Part shown: in pieces, positions 1 through 5,086 of the stretch
Numbering within the stretch: position 1 is the first letter of the stretch
How the letters are laid out: each line of letters opens with the position of its first letter
Assembly: GCA_934725795.1 (NCBI GenBank)
Contig: CAKVCF010000052.1
Coordinates: 1 to 5,086, forward strand
DNA: 5,086 bases
Reading direction: 5' to 3'
Source: an uncultured Clostridia bacterium
Lineage (GTDB): Bacteria > Bacillota > Clostridia > Christensenellales > UBA1242
Position numbers and translations under genes: made by a program
The notes under the pieces: generated by a model
The model's input: only the letters and a program-made list of their open reading frames with translations
Told to the model about the DNA's origin: nothing
The model's database searches: none

Positions 1-822
1 GGTCTGCATATTGTAACTACAAATCATCAAAGTTGAGAACAATGCCATAACCAAAGTTGCAAAATAAATATAATAAAATGCGGGGCTTATATTTGCACTC
101 AATTCAAACATTGGCATATCGGTTGAAAAGTTATTACTTGCCAAAACCAAAATGTTTAAAAGCACAACCAAACAGATTGTTAAAATTGCCATCAGTTTGC
201 CTTTTGCTTTAACCTTAACTTCAAACAAAACTGGCAGTGCCGCAACAAAATTATTTATACCAAATAGCAGTCCATAAAAGACCGCCACTGCCCCGCTTTG
301 ATTGCAAACTTCAAAGTGAACATTCGTTGGATTAATGTTTCCTATTGAATTTATCACAATAGTAGCAATCATAACTGGAATAATAAAATTTGCAACTGTG
401 CGTATTTTGTGCACGCCACCACGAAGCAAAAGCAAAACCAACACACTTAGCAATAAAGATGGAATTTTATAGCCTATACCAAAAAATGTTTCAAACAGAT
501 AATCTGCACCTGCGAGCATACCAGCACATGTTATTGCAAAGTTTACCAACATAACCAAAGTGCTAAGTTTGCTTAAACCACCAAATATTTTGGCATTAAA
601 CTGATTGTATGTATGCAATTCAAGTTTGTTTTTAACATAACTTACAACATAAAAAAGGTAAATATAAAGCAAACCAAAACAAACTAAACTGAATAATGAT
701 ATTTTGCCAAAATCAAAAAAGAAAACGCTTATTTCTTTACCAGAAGCAAAGCCTACACCTATCACTGCGCTTAATATTAAAAAATAGTCCACAACAGTGG
801 ACCACACCTTTCCACCCTTCAT
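1..822 (-). CDS. YkvI-family multi-pass membrane protein (partial, C-terminus off the left edge)
   Basis: The frame is open from an ATG at 822 to the window edge, giving 274 residues with no stop. The N-terminus carries the block IGVGFASGKE (residues 21-30), followed by SVFFF. This matches the first membrane helix of the YkvI family (COG3949), where a GFASGQE-like motif is typical. About eight hydrophobic segments follow, near residues 11-27, 41-63, 86-106, 121-134, 143-160, 177-197, 211-229 and 247-269. An NFVAALPVLFE segment (191-201) also fits the family. YkvI proteins are integral membrane proteins of unknown substrate. A LeuT/APC-like transporter fold is my inference from the glycine-rich first helix. 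The ATG places the motif about 20 residues in, as expected. No clear Shine-Dalgarno precedes it, and an in-frame TTG lies 21 nt upstream. It is separated from the dnaG-rpoD block by a terminator, so it is probably its own transcription unit. Confidence 0.75.
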   Translation of the reverse strand, partial: MKGGKVWSTVVDYFLILSAVIGVGFASGKEISVFFFDFGKISLFSLVCFGLLYIYLFYVVSYVKNKLELHTYNQFNAKIFGGLSKLSTLVMLVNFAITCAGMLAGADYLFETFFGIGYKIPSLLLSVLVLLLLRGGVHKIRTVANFIIPVMIATIVINSIGNINPTNVHFEVCNQSGAVAVFYGLLFGINNFVAALPVLFEVKVKAKGKLMAILTICLVVLLNILVLASNNFSTDMPMFELSANISPAFYYIYFATLVMALFSTLMICSYNMQT

Positions 823-859
823 ACTTAAATATATGTTATGCAAACAAAATAAATAACTT

Positions 860-882
860 TAAGCTTGTTTATGGCAAGCTTA
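860..882. repeat. Inverted repeat / hairpin upstream of ykvI-like gene
   Basis: A perfect 8-bp inverted repeat, TAAGCTTG and CAAGCTTA, surrounds a 7-nt loop. It lies 37 nt upstream of the ATG at 822. Neither side has the run of T expected of a terminator. It could be an operator, a 5'-UTR hairpin or a weak terminator, and the sequence does not decide between these. The core GCTTG-N7-CAAGC is the same as in the terminator hairpin about 180 bp away. Confidence 0.5.
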
Positions 883-1035
883 TTAAAACACTTATAACTT
901 TCAGCAAAGAAGAAACAACGCTATTTTTGATTTTTCAATTTGTTATTAATGCTAAAATTTAGTTTAAATCTCTTATACTTAATTAAACAAATCTATTTTG
1001 CCGATGTTATAAATATGTTTAGTTGCCAAAGCAAT

Positions 1036-1065
1036 AAAAAAGGCTTGCATAATACAAGCCATTTT
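1036..1065 (-). terminator. Rho-independent terminator of the dnaG-rpoD operon
   Basis: The inverted repeat GGCTTG (1042-1047) and CAAGCC (1055-1060) encloses a 7-nt loop. On the minus strand the stem is followed immediately by six T (1041-1036). The stem is extended past one mismatch by an A4/T4 pairing. It lies about 92 nt past the stop codon of the zinc-ribbon gene, in the right place to end the operon transcript. The plus-strand side is also T-rich after the stem, so it may work in both directions, although no plus-strand gene is evident. Confidence 0.8.
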
Positions 1066-1157
1066 AATCTTTTATTATTGTTAGTACTAAATTGCTAATT
1101 GTTAAAATATTGTTATTTATTTTATACTTTTAAAATATCAGTTTAACAAACTATTTG

Positions 1158-1871
1158 TTATTTATCAAGCATGATAATTCTGCCACAGTGTTCACAAGTG
1201 AGAAGTTTTTGATTTTTAAGTTTTTCAATAAAATTCAAACTCAATTCAACCTTACAACCACCGCAAAATTCATTTTCAAGTGGAACAAACACAGGGAAAA
1301 TGCCATTAGCTTTCATTGTTTTATATTTTTCATATTTTTCTTTATCTTTCACACCAACTTCAAGTTCTGCAATTTTTTTGCGTATTTCCGCAATTTTTGG
1401 TTCAACCTCTTTTTGTTTTGCATCAATCCTTGCCTTAATTGAAACTGAACGCATTTTTGCATCTGTAAGTTTTTGTGAAAGTTCTTGTGATTTACGCACA
1501 ACTTCTTCTGCCTTACGCACAAGTTCTTCCATTTGACGGCTTTCTTCACTGAGTTCGCCAACCAAGCTGTTAGCTTCACCAATTAAATTTGAAACATTTT
1601 CTAAACTGATTGTATCGGTGTTTTGTTTACGAACAATAGCGCTATCGCCTTGCAAACGTGTGAATTTTGAAGCAGCCACATTATAATTTTTGATAATGTC
1701 GTTGGCTTGTTTTTCAAGTTGTTCAAGCCTTATACGCCCCTCTGCCATAAATTTTTTATAGTTTTGAAAGTCTACACTTGCTGGACATTTTGCAACTTCA
1801 CGTTCCAACATTTTGATTTGTCTATCAAGTTTTTGAATTTCCAAAATTTGCTTATCTACAACTGTTTCCAT
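1158..1871 (-). CDS. Coiled-coil protein with C-terminal C4 zinc ribbon (COG1579/CdsZ-like)
   Basis: This 237-residue protein has a long, charged, heptad-like helical region over about residues 1-185, rich in Glu, Lys, Leu and Gln. A C-terminal zinc ribbon follows, with CGGC at 203-206 and CEHC at 226-229. All four metal ligands are present. The layout and length fit the C4-type zinc-ribbon family (COG1579, PF02591), which includes Chlamydia CdsZ and Helicobacter FlgZ/HP0958 and is annotated as nucleic-acid-binding or as a chaperone-like adaptor. The role in Clostridia is not settled. The short region before CGGC (IFPVFVPLENEF) matches the usual linker between coil and ribbon. The ATG at 1871 begins 5 nt after the rpoD stop, and the likely ribosome-binding site lies in the last rpoD codons, so it is the distal gene of the operon. 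The family is often found downstream of rpoD but normally with trmK and a Nif3-like gene between, and these are absent here. Confidence 0.85.
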   Translation of the reverse strand: METVVDKQILEIQKLDRQIKMLEREVAKCPASVDFQNYKKFMAEGRIRLEQLEKQANDIIKNYNVAASKFTRLQGDSAIVRKQNTDTISLENVSNLIGEANSLVGELSEESRQMEELVRKAEEVVRKSQELSQKLTDAKMRSVSIKARIDAKQKEVEPKIAEIRKKIAELEVGVKDKEKYEKYKTMKANGIFPVFVPLENEFCGGCKVELSLNFIEKLKNQKLLTCEHCGRIIMLDK

Positions 1872-1876
1872 CTATT

Positions 1877-2980
1877 TTATCTTCTCCCTTTATCTCTTTC
1901 TTCGTCTTCATCCATCAAATCGTCTTTAAGTTTTTTCAATTTTGATGGATGACGCAATTTTCTTAATGCTTTGGCTTCAATTTGACGAATACGTTCACGT
2001 GTTACAGAGAATTCACGGCCAACTTCCTCCAAAGTTCTTGGATGAGCATCGTCCAAACCATAACGCAAACGAATAACCTTTTGTTCCCTTGGAGTTAAAG
2101 TTTCAAGCACGCTCATAAGTTGTTCTTTTAGCATATTTTGTTGTGCAATTTCTTGTGGAGAAAGCGCACTATCATCAGGTATAATATCACCGATTTTGCT
2201 ATCTTCTTCATGCCCCATTTTGCTTTCAAGTGAGATAGGGTCTTGTGAAATACGTTGCACTTCAACAACTTTTTCAACTGTTGTGCCAAGGCGAGCTGCA
2301 ATTTCTTCCAAAGTTGGATCGCGCCCTAATTCTTGCAGTAATTCACGCACTGCTTTATTGTGTTTTAAGATTGTTTCAACCATATGCACAGGCACACGCA
2401 TCAATCTTGCTTGGTCTGAAATGGCACGTGTGATGCTTTGCCTAATCCACCATGTGCCGTATGTTGAGAATTTATAACCTTTTGTATAGTCAAATTTATC
2501 AACTGCTTTATACAAACCAAGGTTACCTTCTTGTATCAAGTCCAACAAAGGCATATTGTGTTTATTTTGATAACGTTTTGCAATGCTCACAACCAAACGC
2601 AAGTTGCTTTCACACAACTTGTTACGTGCTTCTTTGCTGTGTTCTTCAATGATTTGACGGCTAAGTTCACGCTCTTCTTCCGCTGTTAAAAGTGGAATAT
2701 TACCAATTTCTTTAAGGTACATTTTAATCGGGTCGTTAACATTGATTTGACTGATTATGTTTTGAAATTCTTTATCATCAACCGGAATATCGCTTACAGA
2801 ATCAGTGATTGTTATTCCGTGAGCAACCATAAATTGTTTAATTTGTTCAACTTGTTCAGCATCAATTTCGTCATATTTATTGATAAGTTTGCTTACAAAA
2901 TTATCTTCCGAAATGCTACGTTGGTGATTATCTTTAAATTGTTGAAGCAACTTTTGTTCAATTTCTTCTATATTAACCAT
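1877..2980 (-). CDS. rpoD: RNA polymerase primary sigma factor RpoD (SigA)
   Basis: This 367-residue sigma-70 factor is close in length to Bacillus SigA. In order: a short acidic N-terminal part in the place of region 1.1 (1-75); region 1.2 ([12 protein letters not shown], 82-93); region 2 (about 120-195) with the core-docking helix [10 protein letters not shown] at 147-156 and the melting/-10 segment [11 protein letters not shown] at 171-181; region 3 (about 196-280), including PVHMVET and the linker DDSALSPQE; and region 4 (about 288-352) with [15 protein letters not shown] and the -35 helix-turn-helix [20 protein letters not shown]. All residues expected of a housekeeping factor are present. 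Position 175 is Gly where most family members have Ala. A charged tail (355-367) extends slightly past the usual end. The ATG at 2980 has AAGGAG at 7-nt spacing and overlaps the upstream gene by 8 nt, which points to translational coupling. It directs transcription from housekeeping promoters as a subunit of RNA polymerase. Confidence 0.98.
   Translation of the reverse strand: MVNIEEIEQKLLQQFKDNHQRSISEDNFVSKLINKYDEIDAEQVEQIKQFMVAHGITITDSVSDIPVDDKEFQNIISQINVNDPIKMYLKEIGNIPLLTAEEERELSRQIIEEHSKEARNKLCESNLRLVVSIAKRYQNKHNMPLLDLIQEGNLGLYKAVDKFDYTKGYKFSTYGTWWIRQSITRAISDQARLMRVPVHMVETILKHNKAVRELLQELGRDPTLEEIAARLGTTVEKVVEVQRISQDPISLESKMGHEEDSKIGDIIPDDSALSPQEIAQQNMLKEQLMSVLETLTPREQKVIRLRYGLDDAHPRTLEEVGREFSVTRERIRQIEAKALRKLRHPSKLKKLKDDLMDEDEERDKGRR
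1884..1889 (-). promoter_or_regulatory. Ribosome-binding site of the zinc-ribbon gene
   Basis: On the minus strand AGGGAG lies 12 nt before the ATG at 1871, a slightly long spacing. It is built from the Lys-Gly-Arg-Arg codons at the end of rpoD, so initiation here probably depends on ribosomes finishing rpoD. Confidence 0.55.
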
Positions 2981-3491
2981 TATTTTTCTCCTTATCTTTT
3001 AAAATGTTTGCTCTAACCCAGAACACAACATAATCATCAAAATCAATGTGTGCCTTTGGATTATAATGCTCAACAGCTTCCATTAAACCAAGGTTGGCGT
3101 TTTGCACTAAATCTTGCAAATCTTCGTCTTTATTAAGGGTTTTGTAGTCTATACACATATAAAGCACGTCAAGCAGTTTGCTTGAAATTATATCTTGCTT
3201 GTCCTGCTCATTTTTTGTAGCTGCGTAGTTTTTAAGTTTTGCATTAAGTTCAACTTTTTTAAGTTTTTTAATTTTCTTTAAATCGGCAAAATAATCAATC
3301 ACCAATTCCAAATCTTGTTCACTTAAATCTTCTGTTACACTGCAATCAAATGTGGAACGGAAATAGCGGCTTACATCTTTCCTTTTATATCTGCCAAGGT
3401 TTGCTAATTCAACATACAACTTGTCCTTATCTGGTGCGTCAAGTCCTGTTAAATAGCGGTATAATTCGTCTGTTTTATCTATATTTATCAC
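2973..3491 (-). CDS. Unrecognised protein with degenerate sigma-70 region 2 at its C-terminus
   Basis: This 172-residue protein is not one I recognise. Residues 1-90 are charged and helical-looking, without a known motif. Residues 101-163 align without strain to sigma-70 region 2. [17 protein letters not shown] (127-143) matches [17 protein letters not shown] of the neighbouring RpoD, and [13 protein letters not shown] (151-163) matches [13 protein letters not shown]. By eye there are 14 identities in 37 gap-free positions. Asp127, Gln130, Phe151, Tyr154, Trp158 and Arg160 are kept. The first Trp of the WW pair is Phe, the Gln of the -10-reading helix is Ala, and the basic residue before the Phe is Asp. 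There is no region 3 or 4. The start is GTG at 3491, with AAAGGAG 5 nt upstream and no alternative Met nearby. It begins 2 nt after dnaG and its last codons overlap the rpoD start by 8 nt. A core-RNA-polymerase-binding regulator or partial sigma is my inference. It could also be a decayed rpoD duplicate, although the intact frame and signals argue against simple decay. Confidence 0.85.
   Translation of the reverse strand: MINIDKTDELYRYLTGLDAPDKDKLYVELANLGRYKRKDVSRYFRSTFDCSVTEDLSEQDLELVIDYFADLKKIKKLKKVELNAKLKNYAATKNEQDKQDIISSKLLDVLYMCIDYKTLNKDEDLQDLVQNANLGLMEAVEHYNPKAHIDFDDYVVFWVRANILKDKEKNNG
2988..2993 (-). promoter_or_regulatory. Ribosome-binding site of rpoD
   Basis: A strong AAGGAG lies 7 nt before the rpoD ATG. 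It is inside the coding sequence of the preceding 172-residue protein and fixes part of that protein's Lys/Glu/Asn-rich tail. It supports the start at 2980. Confidence 0.85.
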
Positions 3492-3493
3492 AG

Positions 3494-5086
3494 TTACTCC
3501 TTTAATTTTTTGGTTATATCTTGCAGTTTGGTTAAAAATTCAAGTTGCTCATCTTCCGTGGTGGCAACAAGCATTTTTTGCTTGATTTTTTCACGCTCTT
3601 GCTCCAAAGCATAACGTTTTACACGTTTTATAGTGTCGCTTAAATAAGTGCTAAACACCTTTTCGTCAGGGAAATTGTAATTAATAACACGGTCAATAAG
3701 CGAGTTGTTGCTGATTTGAAATTCATCAAACAAACTTGAAATTGATATGTTTTTATTTTCAGCCAATTTTTCTTTAAGATACTCATAAAGCGGCTTTAAT
3801 TCATCATCAGCATTGAAAATTATTTCAACATCACGCAAATTATCAATCTTTTTATAAAGAATTGAAGCCAACAACATAATTTTACTTTCCAGTAAATAGT
3901 TGTCAGTTATTTGCTCTGGTGCAGTTTGCTGTTGCTCGGTTGACACTTGTTTTTCTTGCACATTATTCAAACTTTTACGCAAAGCATCTATCGGCACACG
4001 CACAAGTTTTTGTACCACGCCAAGGTAAATTTCTTGCTCGGCTGGTGTTGAAAATTTAGATATGTAATTTAAACTTTCTTGTATGTATTTTGTGCGGTCA
4101 GCGTTAGAATTTAAATCATATTTCTTTGCGCTATCATTAAGCACAAAGTCCACACAATCGATTGCCGCTGCAAGTTGGTCTACAAACTTATCTTTACCAT
4201 ATTTTTTGATAAATTCATCAGGGTCTTTTGCACCTGCCAAACGCACAACTTTAACATTTAAGCCACCTTCTTTTAAAATATCAATGGCTTTATATGTTGC
4301 ATTTGCACCTGCACTATCACCGTCAAGGCACAAAATAACATTTTCAACAAGTTGTTTGATTTTGCGCACATGTTGACTTGTGAGTGCTGTGCCCATACAA
4401 CCTATTGTATTCGTTATACCAGCTTGATGACAAGCAATAACGTCAATATGCCCTTCCACAATCACGATTGTGTCCAGCATGTTATTTTGTTTTTTAAGGT
4501 CGCGCACAAAGTTAAAACCAAACAAGATTTCGCTTTTGTTAAAAACAATTGTTTGTGGTGTGTTTTTATATTTTGTGTGTTCAACTGTCTGTTCAACTGA
4601 ACGTCCAGAATATGCCACAACATCACCAAAACCGTTAAAGATTGGAAACATCAAACGCTTGCCATAGAAATCGTAAACACGACCATTGTCGCTTATTCCT
4701 ACCACCCCTGCCTTTGTCATATCTTCAACTGAGAAACCTAATTGTTTCAAATGCTTTGGCAAACTATCATAATCTAATGAAGCACCAATTTGGAATTTTG
4801 CAATCATTTCGTCATTAATACCACGTGTACGCAAGTATTTATATTGTTCTGTGTTGTGATTTTCAAGCAAGTTCTTATGGTAAAAATCAGTTGTTGCACG
4901 CAAAATGTGATAAACAACATCACGTTCACGCTTACGCTTTTGCATTTCTGCATTATCTATATCTGTTGGCATTTCAAGCCCTGCAGATTTAGCCAACATC
5001 TCAACCGCGGTTAAAAAATCAACATTTTCCATTTTCATAACCAAAGTTATAACATTTCCGCTTTCACCGCAGCCAAAACATTTATA
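3494..5086 (-). CDS. dnaG: DNA primase DnaG (partial, N-terminus off the right edge)
   Basis: The frame is open from the window edge to a TAA at 3494, giving 530 visible residues. The first are YKCFGCGESGNVIT, the second Cys pair of the N-terminal CHC2 zinc finger. The CPFH half and about 58 residues are therefore cut off, and the full protein would be close to 590 residues, normal for a bacterial primase. Next come the RNA-polymerase-like catalytic core with RLMFPIFNGFGDVVAYSGR (visible residues 144-162) and the TOPRIM motifs EGHID (211-215, near 4456) and DGDSAG (255-260, near 4324) with the metal-binding acids present. The usual EGYMD is EGHID here. A C-terminal helical part (about 390-530) fits the DnaB-helicase-binding domain. 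The protein makes RNA primers at the replication fork. It is the first visible gene of the block that includes rpoD, an arrangement conserved in Firmicutes. A TTG/ATG near 5044-5036 is internal and not the true start. Confidence 0.97.
   Translation of the reverse strand, partial: YKCFGCGESGNVITLVMKMENVDFLTAVEMLAKSAGLEMPTDIDNAEMQKRKRERDVVYHILRATTDFYHKNLLENHNTEQYKYLRTRGINDEMIAKFQIGASLDYDSLPKHLKQLGFSVEDMTKAGVVGISDNGRVYDFYGKRLMFPIFNGFGDVVAYSGRSVEQTVEHTKYKNTPQTIVFNKSEILFGFNFVRDLKKQNNMLDTIVIVEGHIDVIACHQAGITNTIGCMGTALTSQHVRKIKQLVENVILCLDGDSAGANATYKAIDILKEGGLNVKVVRLAGAKDPDEFIKKYGKDKFVDQLAAAIDCVDFVLNDSAKKYDLNSNADRTKYIQESLNYISKFSTPAEQEIYLGVVQKLVRVPIDALRKSLNNVQEKQVSTEQQQTAPEQITDNYLLESKIMLLASILYKKIDNLRDVEIIFNADDELKPLYEYLKEKLAENKNISISSLFDEFQISNNSLIDRVINYNFPDEKVFSTYLSDTIKRVKRYALEQEREKIKQKMLVATTEDEQLEFLTKLQDITKKLKE
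3497..3503 (-). promoter_or_regulatory. Ribosome-binding site of the sigma-region-2-like gene
   Basis: AAAGGAG lies 5 nt before the GTG at 3491 and is formed by the final Leu-Lys-Glu codons of dnaG. It decides the GTG start, since the protein has no other Met codon near its N-terminus. Confidence 0.8.

Larger units (their letters stand above)
823..1157. other. AT-rich intergenic region between zinc-ribbon gene and ykvI-like gene
   Basis: This 335-bp non-coding stretch holds the rho-independent terminator of the upstream operon (about 1036-1065), a second hairpin (860-882) and presumably the promoter of the ykvI-like gene. On the minus strand one weak promoter-like pair is visible: TTGCTT, a 17-nt spacer, then TATAAC near 1010-1034. 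The -35 box is poor (3 of 6 to consensus), so I do not annotate it as a promoter. The perfect 10-bp palindrome TTAGTACTAA lies at 1081-1090, between the stop codon and the terminator. No convincing ORF, tRNA or riboswitch was seen. The open plus-strand frame that enters this region from 696 lies mostly antisense to the membrane-protein gene and has no recognisable character. Confidence 0.6.

Noticed and set aside
696..962. Plus-strand frame of 88 codons across the start of the ykvI-like gene
   Set aside because: It is largely antisense to a well-supported coding region, with low-complexity AT-driven composition and no recognisable motif.
1144..1160. Inverted repeat TAACAAA/TTTGTTA over the stop codon of the zinc-ribbon gene
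   Set aside because: The stem is nearly all A/T with a 3-nt loop and no T tract follows, so it is too weak to call a terminator. A much better one lies at 1036-1065.
1703..1730. GGCTTG and CAAGCC half-sites inside the zinc-ribbon gene, resembling the intergenic hairpins
   Set aside because: The spacer is 14 nt instead of 7, and the bases are explained by the coiled-coil codons. Probably chance.
2973..2981. Programmed frameshift joining the small protein to RpoD
   Set aside because: Fusion would need a +1 shift and there is no convincing slippery site. RpoD has its own strong ribosome-binding site and ATG, so ordinary coupling is enough.
3060..3065. Perfect TATAAT on the minus strand 80 nt upstream of rpoD, as a possible internal promoter
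   Set aside because: No acceptable -35 box lies 16-18 nt upstream and there is no extended -10. The bases encode His-Tyr-Asn in the sigma-2-like region, which explains them.
4083..4376. Plus-strand frame of 97 codons inside dnaG
   Set aside because: It is antisense to the conserved primase core including the DGDSAG motif, and is best read as a shadow of dnaG.

Overview
The window is AT-rich, has Shine-Dalgarno-led and tightly packed genes, and carries the dnaG/rpoD primase-sigma pairing together with a YkvI-type membrane protein. This fits a low-GC Firmicute, probably an uncultivated member of the Clostridia. That placement is inferred from gene order and protein character, not from a database match. 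Every recognisable gene lies on the minus strand, so transcription runs from high to low coordinates. All four complete stop codons are TAA and the Trp codons checked are TGG, so nothing suggests a reassigned code.

Layout in the direction of transcription: dnaG (primase, N-terminus cut by the right edge) at 5086-3494; a 172-residue protein of unrecognised identity at 3491-2973; rpoD (primary sigma factor) at 2980-1877; a coiled-coil/C4 zinc-ribbon protein at 1871-1158; an AT-rich intergenic stretch of 335 bp (1157-823) with a rho-independent terminator near 1065-1036 and a second hairpin at 882-860; and the first 274 residues of a multi-pass YkvI-family membrane protein at 822-1, whose C-terminus lies beyond the left edge.

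The first four genes form one operon-like block. Gaps are 2 nt, an 8-nt overlap and 5 nt, and each ribosome-binding site sits inside the end of the gene before it, so translation is probably coupled. This is a rearranged version of the classical macromolecular-synthesis operon. DnaG makes replication primers, RpoD directs housekeeping transcription, and the zinc-ribbon protein is a common neighbour of rpoD in Clostridia.

The most interesting item is the 172-residue gene wedged between dnaG and rpoD. Its C-terminal third reads as a degenerate sigma-70 region 2. The region 2.2 segment that docks on the RNA polymerase beta' coiled coil is partly kept, several residues for -10 recognition and melting are changed, and there is no region 3 or 4. 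It overlaps the rpoD start codon. I infer that it could be a core-binding sigma paralogue or regulator made together with RpoD. It has no function I can name.
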